This document shows, piece by piece, positions 56,401-64,000 of a DNA stretch of 64,000 bases. A program made the position numbers and the translations under genes. Under the pieces are notes generated by a model, which saw only the letters and a list, made by a program, of their open reading frames with translations, did no database searches and was not told where the DNA came from. Each line of letters opens with the position of its first letter. The first letter of the stretch is position 1. This stretch comes from Bacteroides helcogenes P 36-108 (GTDB lineage Bacteria; Bacteroidota; Bacteroidia; Bacteroidales; Bacteroidaceae). The stretch is taken from assembly GCF_000186225.1 (NCBI RefSeq), contig NC_014933.1, forward strand, positions 2,108,001 through 2,172,000, given 5' to 3'.

Positions 56401-56807
56401 CTTCTACAGAGGCATTGCTCGATCGTTTCGGTGTGTCCAAACGTTCGGCTGAGGCTCGTGAAGCGGGAGGCGTATTGTTGAAGGGACAAGGTCTGGTAGA
56501 CGCGAAGTCTTATTATCAGATGATAGGTACGGGAAATTATGAAACCTCCGGTTACTATGTATACAGTGCCACCAATATTCGTTTGCAAGAACTTACTTTT
56601 AGCTATACAATGCCTAATAAGTGGTTTGGTAACGTGTTGAAAGATGTTACAGTTTCGTTTATAGCCAACAATCCTTGGATGTTGTATTGCGAAGCTCCGT
56701 TCGACCCGGAACTGACTCCTTCCACCAGTACTTACGGACAAGGTAATGATTATTTTATGCAACCGAGTGTTCGTAGCTTTGGCTTCGGTATTAAATTTAA
56801 ATTATAA
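53484..56807 (+). CDS. SusC/RagA-like TonB-dependent transporter with STN domain
   Basis: This 1107-residue outer-membrane transporter has a signal sequence (FLTFLSLILIQTFALAQ), an STN domain (about 45-100: DALKTVEKQSKMSINYSDSE) and a carboxypeptidase-regulatory-like domain (about 120-205: KGKVTDESGEPLIGVNISVD). A TonB-box-like EVVVTALG comes next, then the plug (about 215-330, with GPSAAALYGSSAANGVILIT) and a 22-strand barrel ending in an aromatic-rich terminal strand. The STN domain marks a transporter that signals to FecR. With SusD it would import oligosaccharides. Confidence 0.96.
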   Translation: MLQIYEKIAEKIAHKRVFLTFLSLILIQTFALAQNDSKITIQQKNITVIDALKTVEKQSKMSINYSDSELKGKVIAQLNLQNASLETALDAILKGTGFSFQIQGNYIIITEKKPVVTKILKNIKGKVTDESGEPLIGVNISVDGSSTGTITDFDGNFTIKAAEKSILKVSYIGYAAQIIPISKKDFYPVVMKQDTEVLDEVVVTALGIKRAEKALSYNVQQVKGDALTTVKDANFVNSLNGKIAGVSINKSASGVGGATRVVMRGAKSIEGDNNALYVVDGIPLFNTNMGNTDSGIMGEGKAGTEGIADFNPEDIESLSVLSGPSAAALYGSSAANGVILITTKKGKEGKLSVQFSSSSEFSKAYMTPEFQNTYGNKKDMYESWGEKLLTPTSYDPKKDFFNTGTNFINSVTLTTGTKSNQTFASVSSTNSKGIVPNNEYERLNFTIRNTATFLNDKLQLDLGASYVKQKDKNMVSQGQYWNPVMAAYLFPRGEDFDGIKSFEHFDESRQLPVQYWPVADPVYASQNPYWTAYRNVATNEKSRYMFNVGLTYNITDWLNAAARFRMDDTHVLFERKIYASSDDKFAEGKKGLYGYNNYEDRQEYADFMLNVNKHIADFSIAANAGWNYSNYWALDRGYKGTLLGVPNKFAASNIDPANGRISEKGGDSRVRNHAVFANLELGWKSMLYLTLTGRNDWNSRLVNTDEESFFYPSIGLSGIISEMVKLPEFISYLKVRGSYTEVGAPISRSGLTPGTVTTPIVGGALDPTGIYPFTDFKAERTKSYEFGLSLKLWNKLSAEVTYYHSNTYNQTFLGDLPEFTGYKQIYLQAGNVENRGWEASLSYSDQFKCGLGISSTLTFSRNINEIKEMVENYHTDLMDEPINIPEVLKDGGRVILKEGGSIHDIYANTFLKKDHLGYVEVKSDGTFGMEKGEPVYLGKTSPDFNMGWNNMLTYKGFGLGFQINGRFGGVVTSSTEALLDRFGVSKRSAEAREAGGVLLKGQGLVDAKSYYQMIGTGNYETSGYYVYSATNIRLQELTFSYTMPNKWFGNVLKDVTVSFIANNPWMLYCEAPFDPELTPSTSTYGQGNDYFMQPSVRSFGFGIKFKL

Positions 56808-56822
56808 TATACCTTCTTTATT

Positions 56823-58463
56823 ATGAGAAAAATGAATCTGTTTAAACTATTAGCGGTGATATGCGCAATGGCGCTATTTGCCTCATGCAATTTTGAAGAA
56901 ATCAATACCAACCAATTTGAGATGAGCGATGGAGAAGGTGCGATGGATGGTTTTGAAGTCGGAGGATTGATTACAGCTATGCAACGGACAGTGATTCCCG
57001 TAGGCACACAGGCTGATGATACGGATGTTATCAATGAATATCAAATAGCTTATCATCTATCGGCCGATAATTGGAGTGGATTTTTTGGCGAGAACAACAG
57101 TAACGGTTGGAACGCAGGTAGTAATAATACTACTTATTATTTGTTGGACAATTGGATAAAAGCGACCTATACACAGTCCTATACCAATGCTCTTGATCCT
57201 TGGAAGAAATTGAAAATAGCGGCTGAGAAAAATGGTACGCCCGAAGTCTTTGCTTTGGCTCAAATTCTGAAGATTTCCGCTTGGCACAAGACACTTGAAA
57301 GTTTCGGTCCGATGCCTTATTCTCATGCGGCGGACGCTACAATGAACATTCCGTTCGATTCGGAGAAAGAGGTGTATACGGCTATGTTTGAAGAATTGAC
57401 CGCTGCCATTGAAGAATTAACAGAAAAGGCGGAAAATGGGGTGAATGTGATGGGGGCTTATGATGCGGTATATGCCGGAGATGCTACCAAATGGGTGAAA
57501 TACGGCAATTCGCTGATGCTTCGTTTGGCTATGCGTGTCCGCTTCGCTAATGCGGAACTGGCGAAAAAATATGCTACTCAAGCAGTAAATCATTCTATCG
57601 GTGTGATGACGGCTAAGGATGATGCGGCTCAAATGAGTCAAGGAGCAGGCATGACTTTCCGCAACAACATTGAATGGCTGGCAGGCAACTATAATGAAGC
57701 TCGTATGGGCTCTTCCATTTTTTCTTATCTGATGGGATATGAAGACCCGCGTTTGAGCGTTTATTTTTTGCCGATGGATGGTAATACCTCTTATGGTGTT
57801 GAGGCTTTCGACGGAAAAATATATCAAGCGGTGCCGGCAGGGCATGCCAATGCGCAGAATGATATCTACAAATCTTGTTCAAAGCCCAATATTCAAAGTG
57901 GAACTCCTACATATTGGCTGCGTGCATCGGAAGTTTATTTTTTGCGTGCGGAAGCAGCTTTAGTGTGGGAAGGTTTCGGCAGTGCGGATTCATGGTATAA
58001 ACAGGGCATTGATATGTCTTTTCAGGAGAATGGCGTGACCTATCCTGTAGATGATTATATGGATTCCAATTTGCCACCTCGGGCATATGCTCTTTCCCAT
58101 TATCAGTATGGGCAAACACTTTCTGCTCCGTGTGAGACGACTGTCAAGTTTGAAGGAACAACTGAGCAGAAGTTGGAAAAAATTATGATTCAGAAGTGGA
58201 TTGCTTTGTTTCCTAACGGACAGGAAGCGTGGACGGAATGGAGAAGAACCGGTTATCCGAAGTTGAATGTCATTAAGACTTTGAAAGGAGCAGTGCAAGG
58301 CGCAACTCTTGAGGGCGGCATTCGCCGTATGATTTATCCCACCAGTTTTTCTCAGACTAACGAGGGAAAGGCTATTTATGAAGCAGCCTTGAAGTTGTTC
58401 AATAACGGTGCAGGTGACGAAGATAAGTCTTCTACCCGTTTGTGGTGGGATTGTAAGAGATAA
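56823..58463 (+). CDS. SusD/RagB-like surface glycan-binding lipoprotein
   Basis: This 546-residue lipoprotein (ICAMALFASCNF) has the helical TPR-like SusD fold. Visible segments are LAQILKISAWHKTLESFGPMP, KWVKYGNSLMLRLAMRVRF and TYWLRASEVYFLRAEAALVW. It caps the SusC barrel at the cell surface. The 15-base gap from susC indicates co-translation of the pair. Confidence 0.94.
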   Translation: MRKMNLFKLLAVICAMALFASCNFEEINTNQFEMSDGEGAMDGFEVGGLITAMQRTVIPVGTQADDTDVINEYQIAYHLSADNWSGFFGENNSNGWNAGSNNTTYYLLDNWIKATYTQSYTNALDPWKKLKIAAEKNGTPEVFALAQILKISAWHKTLESFGPMPYSHAADATMNIPFDSEKEVYTAMFEELTAAIEELTEKAENGVNVMGAYDAVYAGDATKWVKYGNSLMLRLAMRVRFANAELAKKYATQAVNHSIGVMTAKDDAAQMSQGAGMTFRNNIEWLAGNYNEARMGSSIFSYLMGYEDPRLSVYFLPMDGNTSYGVEAFDGKIYQAVPAGHANAQNDIYKSCSKPNIQSGTPTYWLRASEVYFLRAEAALVWEGFGSADSWYKQGIDMSFQENGVTYPVDDYMDSNLPPRAYALSHYQYGQTLSAPCETTVKFEGTTEQKLEKIMIQKWIALFPNGQEAWTEWRRTGYPKLNVIKTLKGAVQGATLEGGIRRMIYPTSFSQTNEGKAIYEAALKLFNNGAGDEDKSSTRLWWDCKR

Positions 58464-58487
58464 CCTACATGTATCATTTTAATACAG

Positions 58488-59618
58488 ATGAAGAATATGA
58501 AATCATTAAGAAAATTGTTACATATTATTCCATTGACAGGCATGATGGTAACTTCTTGCATGGATGTGGAGAATATTGAGATAGACCATATAGGTGGGTA
58601 TGCCACAATGAACAATGCGGAGAGTGAGGCATATTATGCCAATCTGCGCGCTTATAAGGCGACTGCTTGGAATTACAATCGTCCCGTAGCTTTCGGATGG
58701 TATTCTAATTGGGCGCCTGCTGGAGCTTATCGAAGAGGATATCTCTCTGCTATGCCCGATAGTATGGATTTTGTTTCTATGTGGAGTGGCGCTCCAGGAC
58801 GTTATGAAATCACTCCGGAGGAGAAGGCAGATAAAGAGTTTGTGCAAAAGGTGAAAGGAACGAAACTGTTGCAGGTAAGTCTGCTTTCTTATCTTGGTAA
58901 GGGTGCGACACCAAGTTCGGTATACCTCGAAGTGGAAAAACAAGCGGAGGAAGAAAGCTGGTCGGCGGCTCAATTGGAAACGGCGAAGAAACAAGCCCGT
59001 TGGAAATATTGGGGATTTGAAGGTCAGTTTGAAAGTGAAAACCATTATGCATGTCTGGCGAAGTTTGCCAAAGCTCTGTGCGATTCTTTGTATGCAAACG
59101 AATGGGACGGTTATGATGTAGACTGGGAAATCGGTAGTGGTGTGTTTGATATGGATGGCACATTGAGTCAGAATAAGCATTTGATTCATTTGGTTAAAGA
59201 GATGAACAATTACATTGGCCCGAAAAGCGATCCGGAAGGTAAAGGACATAAAATGATCTGTATTGATGGAAATATTTATGGGCTTACCCGTGAATTGGAT
59301 GAGTATGTCGATTATTGGATTATACAAAGTTATGGTAGGTCCAATCCCGGTTTTGATGGTTATGGCGTTGATCCTAAGAAAATAATCTGCACAGAGAACT
59401 TTGAAAAGTATGCCACTAATGGAGGTCAATTGCTGAAGCAGGCTGCTGCTATGCCGCGAGAAGGTTATAAAGGTGGAGTAGGAGCTTATCGCTTCGATAA
59501 TGATTATGACAATACGCCAAATTATAAATGGATGCGTCAGGCTATTCAAATCAATCAGCGGGTTTTCAATGAATGGAAAGCGAAACAAAACGAAGCGGAA
59601 AATAAACCGCAGGAATAA
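58488..59618 (+). CDS. GH18-family lipoprotein, probable endo-beta-N-acetylglucosaminidase
   Basis: This 376-residue lipoprotein (LTGMMVTSC) has a GH18 barrel. The catalytic motif DxxDxDxE is present as DGYDVDWE at residues 207-214, with Glu214 the predicted acid. The substrate-assisted mechanism and the PUL context (SusC/D plus DUF1735/LamG) resemble Bacteroides endoglycosidases that cut the chitobiose core of host N-glycans. Chitinase activity is a less likely alternative. The surface or periplasmic side is unknown. The start may be 58488 or 58497. Confidence 0.85.
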   Translation: MKNMKSLRKLLHIIPLTGMMVTSCMDVENIEIDHIGGYATMNNAESEAYYANLRAYKATAWNYNRPVAFGWYSNWAPAGAYRRGYLSAMPDSMDFVSMWSGAPGRYEITPEEKADKEFVQKVKGTKLLQVSLLSYLGKGATPSSVYLEVEKQAEEESWSAAQLETAKKQARWKYWGFEGQFESENHYACLAKFAKALCDSLYANEWDGYDVDWEIGSGVFDMDGTLSQNKHLIHLVKEMNNYIGPKSDPEGKGHKMICIDGNIYGLTRELDEYVDYWIIQSYGRSNPGFDGYGVDPKKIICTENFEKYATNGGQLLKQAAAMPREGYKGGVGAYRFDNDYDNTPNYKWMRQAIQINQRVFNEWKAKQNEAENKPQE

Positions 59619-59650
59619 GTGGACTTATAAAATTCTAAAACAGTAAAAAG

Positions 59651-60793
59651 ATGATGAATAAACATATATTCTATTATTTGATGGTAGGTAGTATGGCATT
59701 ATTGCTGGGCGCTTGCAACGACAGCATGAATGACCTGTTGGAGCCTAAGGTTTATTTCGAAAGCAAGGAATATAATTTCTCGGTGGAAGATGAAATGGAT
59801 GTAATGACATTTGATCTGGTTTCAAGACTCTCGTCAGCAACTTCCTCTCAGGTAGACGTATCATATAGTGTAGCCGAACCAAGTGTAGTAGACGAATACA
59901 ATGCAAAGTATGGCACAAATTATGAGATGCTTGATGTTTCTCAGGTAAAGCTAAGCAGTACGACATCTTCTATTTCGAGTGGAAAATTGTATGCGGATAA
60001 TGTAGAAGTCGAACTTTCCGGGTTAGAAGCCTTGAAAGCCGGGAACTCATATGTTTTGCCTATGCGGGTGCATTCGTCTTCGGTGTCGACTCTTTCCGGA
60101 ACAAACATTGCATATTTCTTTTTCTCCAAACCGTTGAAAATTACCAAAGCTGGTAACTTCAGTAATCACTATGTTTCTGTGAAGTTCCCTGTCGGTACTT
60201 TCTTCTCGTCATTCACTTACGAAGCATTGATTAATGTGGATTATTTCCTCGATAATAATACGATTATGGGAACCGAAGGTGTGATGATTCTCCGTATCGG
60301 TGATGCGGGAGGAGGAATTACTCCTAAAGATTATTTGGAAGTGGCCGGAGGACAGAACTATCGTGTAACGAAACCGTTGTTAACAAATCGTTGGTATCAT
60401 GTAGCGTTGACTTATGATCGACCGACAGGAAAAACTGGCATTTATGTAAATGGTGAGAAATGGGCTGGTTCAGATTGGGGTATTGACGGTTTTGATCCGA
60501 ATTCGGATGTGGGTTTTTATATTGGTAGAATCTATGGTTTCAAATGGGGTGAACGTCCATTCCATGGTAAAATGAGTGAAGTCCGTGTTTGGAGTGTAGC
60601 CCGTACGGAAAATCAACTTAAGCAGAATATGCTGGGTGTTGACCCTGCTTCAGAAGGCTTGGCACTTTATTATAAACTAGACGGATCGGAGACTCAGGAA
60701 GGTGGAGTTATCAAAGATGCCACAGGGCGTATAAACGGTACTACAAATGGAATTACTATTAAGACGTTGGATGCTCCGATAGCTATCAATTAA
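59651..60793 (+). CDS. DUF1735/LamG lipoprotein, putative surface glycan-binding protein
   Basis: This 380-residue lipoprotein (SMALLLGACNDS) has a DUF1735-type N-terminal domain (about 30-155: EPKVYFESKEYNFSVEDEMD, SYVLPMRVHSSS). A C-terminal concanavalin/LamG domain (about 170-365: RWYHVALTYDRPTGKTGIYVNG, GKMSEVRVWSVARTENQL) follows. This pairing is typical of surface glycan-binding proteins in N-glycan loci. It ends the operon, and a terminator follows. Confidence 0.9.
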   Translation: MMNKHIFYYLMVGSMALLLGACNDSMNDLLEPKVYFESKEYNFSVEDEMDVMTFDLVSRLSSATSSQVDVSYSVAEPSVVDEYNAKYGTNYEMLDVSQVKLSSTTSSISSGKLYADNVEVELSGLEALKAGNSYVLPMRVHSSSVSTLSGTNIAYFFFSKPLKITKAGNFSNHYVSVKFPVGTFFSSFTYEALINVDYFLDNNTIMGTEGVMILRIGDAGGGITPKDYLEVAGGQNYRVTKPLLTNRWYHVALTYDRPTGKTGIYVNGEKWAGSDWGIDGFDPNSDVGFYIGRIYGFKWGERPFHGKMSEVRVWSVARTENQLKQNMLGVDPASEGLALYYKLDGSETQEGGVIKDATGRINGTTNGITIKTLDAPIAIN

Positions 60794-60851
60794 TGGAACA
60801 CACAAATCTGTGAGAGTTTTTGCTCTTTGCATTTTTGAATATGAGTGAAAG

Positions 60852-60898
60852 CCTGCTTACTGAAAAGATAATATTCTTTTGGTAAGCAGGTTTCCTTT
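60852..60898 (+). terminator. Terminator of the PUL operon
   Basis: CCTGCTTAC pairs with GTAAGCAGG, with an inner AAAAG/CTTTT stem, and is followed by TTTCCTTT. Confidence 0.8.
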
Positions 60899-61042
60899 AT
60901 TTATGTTTGTTTTATGACAATACTTCGGTAAATTTTTACCGGAACTTTAAAAGGGGATATTCAGTAAATCCTATAAAATTAGCCAACTAATTCGTACTTA
61001 AAGTCTTTTGAATTAGTTGTTTTTGTGTCTTTAGGTATTCCC

Positions 61043-62197
61043 CCTAAAATAAGGTTTGACGGCCAAAACGGGGGAAATATCCAAACCAAGATATCGAGAA
61101 GATACAAAATATTTCAGATATTCATCATACTTTAGGATTTACAAAATTCGATACTCTGGAGAAATATCGTAAGAGTTTTCATGAGAGTGAACTTGGTAAC
61201 CTTCATTCCGTGTTTCCGTTTGAGAGCATAGCAAGAGAGACAGCTTGTCAGAACACCGACTAGGGTGCAGGAAGTGTTTCAGTTCTTCCGTAAAGATAGC
61301 CTTTATGGTCATGAAAGCCTGCACCAGATTCTCTGACAGACTGCTGGTAGAACATCTTAACGGAACTATCAGTTGTTCTGCGGTATCGTGATAGACCCGT
61401 TCCTCCCTATAACCAACTACAAGATTATCAGTGCTATCCGTAATGAGATTTCATCCCTTCTTGAAATTGACTCCCTTCAGAAGACTCTTGCCTCACACTG
61501 GAAGCCTTATCTTGAAAATCTTCACGTATGTATGACCGATGCCACATGTTATGAAAGTCATATGTGTTTTCCTACGAACATGAATCTCCTTTGGAAAAGT
61601 CTCGAATAGCTCTACCGGCATATCTGCATACATTGCAGGAAACTTGGTATAAGACGTCCCCGTAACAAATATACGGACGTTGCGGCATCCTATCTGTCCT
61701 ATTGCAAGAAAAGAAAGGGGAAAGTTTCGAAGACAAGGATGCTGAGACGTCGCATGATCAGACTTCTGGAAAAACTCATCATACAACGGGATGACATTCA
61801 CAAAGAATACGGCTTTTTACTCAAATATACACAGGATTATCAGAAACGGCTTTCCATAATCAGAAAGGTTCTTGTACAGGAAAAGGCACTCTTTGAAAGC
61901 AGGAAGGTCAGTGACCGTATTATCAGTATTGACCGTCATTACGTACGGCCAATCGTAAAGGGCGAGGAGACAAAATCTGTCGAGTTCGGTGCAAAGGTGG
62001 GCAATATACAGATAGACGGGATCTCGTTCATCGAGCAGACCTCTTTCTCTTTGGAATACAGACGGCAAACGCCATATTGATGATTGACAAATCAAAAACA
62101 GACAGAAGAAAGCCGCACAGGGATTATAAAGAGTCTATTAGAGGAAGTTGTCAGGCTTCTTCCGGAACATTATGCCTAAACGGATAAGATTTTAGGT
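61043..62197. mobile_element. Degenerate insertion sequence (DDE transposase type)
   Basis: The decayed transposase gene is bounded by CCTAAAAT (61043-61050) and its inverted copy ATTTTAGG (62190-62197). These may be the remaining ends of the IS. I did not find a clear target duplication. Confidence 0.6.
61081..62188 (+). pseudogene. Transposase pseudogene, IS5/IS1182-like
   Basis: Segments of one transposase are spread over three frames. LEKYRKSFHESELGNLHSVF (frame 1) ends at TAG 61261. MVMKACTRFSDRLLVEHLNG is in frame 3. FCGIVIDPFLPITNYKIISA is in frame 2, with TAG at 61607 in place of a Trp codon, and continues through RISIDRHYVRP-like sequence to about 62045. FGIQTANAILMIDKS (frame 1) follows and ends at 62188. 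A block of about 150 residues, including part of the catalytic core, is missing before the last segment. Confidence 0.8.
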
Positions 62198-62608
62198 CAG
62201 AGAGAGAAAAAGTACAATAAAAATGGCATATGAGATGGTAGTAGTAAATCATCTGCATATACTATCTTTCTTTTTTATGATATTTACTAAATATCCCTAA
62301 TTATAAACGAGATACCCGAAGAAGCAGAAGGACGTTCAATCTCAGTCTGCAAAAGAGTTGATACAGAGGATAACTAAAAGAAATAACAAAATTCAAGGTC
62401 GAACACAATCCTCCTGGCAAATGAAAAATTTTCAATATAAAGTTTCATGACATTATAATTAGAAAAATAACATCAAAAAAGACAAAAGATAAAATTTATC
62501 TTTTCATATCCCTAAAATTTGAGACAGGATTGGCTAAGCACTTCCTCGTAAAAGGAGTCAACCTACCCAATCCTATCCAGGAATACAATAGAAATGAAAT
62601 AACCCGAT
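62198..62608. other. Intergenic region between IS remnant and fimbrillin gene
   Basis: AT-rich sequence without a supportable gene. It includes a hairpin at 62526-62574 (AGGATTGG/CCAATCCT with an inner ACTTCCT/AAGGAGT stem) just beyond the fimbrillin stop, a possible terminator for that minus-strand gene. Confidence 0.5.
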
Positions 62609-63778
62609 TTACAGGTTTATATCTACAGGGACCTCAGTCCAAGGATCTACTGTAACATTAAATGTGATAGGCCCGAGGATAGGATCACCTGCTTCTCCAT
62701 CAGGCACAGGATTTGAATCAACCTTTGGGTCATTTCCATCCTTAGGATTAGATGGATTCGGATCTATAAAACCGGCTCCTCCGTTTGGACCACAAAAGTT
62801 CAGAGTATAAGTGTATCTCTTGCCCGGTTCCCAATTCGTATCAATTCCTACAGCTGCGAATGCATATTTACCATCCTTCTTATCGGTGTTTGTAGGCTGA
62901 GGATAGAGTAATGTAGACGTACTTCCATTGAGGCTTGAAATACGGCAGAGTACAGCCAAATATGCATTTGCCGTTTGTGGCTGGTTATTATCCCATGCTG
63001 TCAGTTTTTGGGGAATAAGCATGAAGTTTTTAGAACCAAACATAATAGATTGAGACTGATTTGTTAGAGTTACAGGGGAATCTCCCTTAATCATGTAAGC
63101 TTTGCTATGATCGTTGGCATCTTTCAAATTAGTCCATTTATCCTGTTCGATAACCATATCTAACTTACTAACATCGGTTGGAAAAGTGAAATCTGCTTTT
63201 GTTGCCATATTCACCAATTTAACACCCAAAACCTCTATTTTAACTTTATCATTAGAACATTTGGCCTGTACGGCTATTTGGGAAAGTATATGCTTAAAAT
63301 TGAGTGATACCCCAATACCCTCATTGGTGAGTTTATCACCTATATTGGTAGCAATCAAAAGATCTTTTTGATCAGCAACATTTTGCTCCGGAGCAAAAGA
63401 TGTTATTTTCTGTTCAGTATTGGTGATATTCACTGTAGCACCAGTAATACTTTGAGGGGCATAAGCATAAAAGTTAAGTCTGTAACCCGGCCAATAATAA
63501 GTTGAAGCAGTAGTCCAATTTACGCCAAGATCAGCAGAGGTCACTGCCAGATTTGTGAAATAATTGGCAGAGTTGCCAATGGCGGTCACATTAAATGCTT
63601 GCAAATTCTGCAAGGTTGTTACATTGTCAATGGTACCGGTAGCCCGGGATGCAACAGCCTTATCCAGGGATGCTCGGAAAGAAATACCGGAACCTTTGTT
63701 GATATCAACGACATCATTGTTAGAACAAGAGCCTAAAACTGATAAAGCCAAAGCTCCAAACAATAAATAATTCTTCAT
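62609..63778 (-). CDS. Fimbrillin-family (Mfa1/FimA-like) lipoprotein
   Basis: This 389-residue lipoprotein precursor (from MKNYLLFGALALSVLGSCSN) has the fimbrillin pattern: GSGISFRASLDKAVASRAT near the N-terminus, YWPGYRLNFYAYAP, LLIATNIG, and LNFKHILSQIAVQAK. It ends FNVTVDPWTEVPVDINL, the C-terminal strand that in Bacteroidetes pili takes part in donor-strand assembly. I chose the ATG at 63778; an ATG at 63796 adds six residues. It could be a minor pilin or an anchor component. Confidence 0.88.
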   Translation of the reverse strand: MKNYLLFGALALSVLGSCSNNDVVDINKGSGISFRASLDKAVASRATGTIDNVTTLQNLQAFNVTAIGNSANYFTNLAVTSADLGVNWTTASTYYWPGYRLNFYAYAPQSITGATVNITNTEQKITSFAPEQNVADQKDLLIATNIGDKLTNEGIGVSLNFKHILSQIAVQAKCSNDKVKIEVLGVKLVNMATKADFTFPTDVSKLDMVIEQDKWTNLKDANDHSKAYMIKGDSPVTLTNQSQSIMFGSKNFMLIPQKLTAWDNNQPQTANAYLAVLCRISSLNGSTSTLLYPQPTNTDKKDGKYAFAAVGIDTNWEPGKRYTYTLNFCGPNGGAGFIDPNPSNPKDGNDPKVDSNPVPDGEAGDPILGPITFNVTVDPWTEVPVDINL

Positions 63779-63850
63779 AAATTTAATTTTAAACATGATT
63801 AATAAAAAACATATATTAAGGAATAGACTATTAAATTATCATCTTAAAAG

Positions 63851-64000
63851 TCACATAGGAATATCTATCTCTATATTTTCCCAATCATCAACTGCGGGAT
63901 GAAAACCTCCACCATTCACAATCGGCTTGGGCAGACGAAGACCGTCCAACTCAATATATATGTCACGATTACCAGAATTGAGCTGACTTTTGATTATTCC
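63851..64000 (-). CDS. C-terminal end of a second fimbrillin-like protein (partial)
   Basis: The last 49 codons of a minus-strand gene enter from the right edge and end at TGA 63851-63853. The tail AVDDWENIEIDIPM is like the fimbrillin ending VDPWTEVPVDINL next door. I infer another fimbrillin-family subunit encoded just upstream in the same operon. Confidence 0.6.
   Translation of the reverse strand, partial: GIIKSQLNSGNRDIYIELDGLRLPKPIVNGGGFHPAVDDWENIEIDIPM

Noticed and set aside
58518..59588. 356-codon open frame antisense to the GH18 gene
   Set aside because: It is fully contained in the GH18 gene, which has signal peptide, catalytic motif and operon position; the antisense product has no family features.

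Overview
The window is chromosomal DNA from a Bacteroides-type gut bacterium. The evidence is the SusC/SusD pair, a Mfa1/FimA-like fimbrillin, proteins typical of Bacteroidales (DUF3276, DUF4252, DUF5606, a 308-residue NusB), a biotin-dependent methylmalonyl-CoA decarboxylase operon, and many promoters of the Bacteroides form TTTG-N19..21-TAnnTTTG, four of them close to perfect. I cannot name the species. I saw no rRNA, tRNA or CRISPR array.

Layout. 1-19 kb is housekeeping and carbon metabolism: the 3' part of a GH97 alpha-glucosidase, a PurF-like phosphoribosyltransferase with a degenerate glutaminase site, peptidase T, GcvT, a class A PBP, L31, a secreted EEP-family phosphatase/nuclease, class II aldolase, a SusA-like GH13 enzyme, a TPR protein, and the five-gene mce-mmd operon of the succinate-propionate pathway. 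19-26 kb has an AT-rich leader, a long coiled-coil lipoprotein with an OmpA-family protein, a CPA2 antiporter and a Gfo/Idh/MocA oxidoreductase. 26-32 kb is translation and transcription: S4 protein, Pth, L25, a PUR-domain protein, then nusB-yajC-ybbR-coaE. 32-38 kb has clpB, an unusual 33-bp palindrome, an unknown protein with a LysR regulator, and a YeiH-type transporter. 38-41 kb is a small accessory stretch: an NGN-only NusG-like protein, an unknown membrane protein, an XRE regulator, and an ECF sigma operon ending in DUF4252. 41-50 kb returns to core genes: carboxy(nor)spermidine dehydrogenase-bcp-recA, META protein, Crp/Fnr plus MATE, and dnaK.

50-64 kb is accessory. It starts with a wrecked integrative element (double-HTH protein, truncated integrase, decayed transposase). 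A polysaccharide-utilisation locus follows: ECF sigma, an IS110 remnant, FecR anti-sigma, STN-SusC, SusD, GH18 lipoprotein, DUF1735/LamG lipoprotein. Its architecture suggests host N-glycan capture controlled by trans-envelope signalling. A decayed DDE insertion sequence and a fimbrillin locus close the window.

The observations I rank highest are: (1) sigma-54-like promoters at both clpB and dnaK, each preceded by nearly the same 17-bp palindromic site, suggesting a shared activator of chaperone genes; (2) the PurF paralogue that has lost its N-terminal Cys and its Asn-Gly oxyanion motif but keeps the PRPP loop; (3) the near-perfect palindrome upstream of clpB; (4) a lamin-tail/OadG fusion lipoprotein in the decarboxylase operon; (5) nested mobile-element debris, including an IS110 fragment that now separates a PUL sigma factor from its anti-sigma factor.
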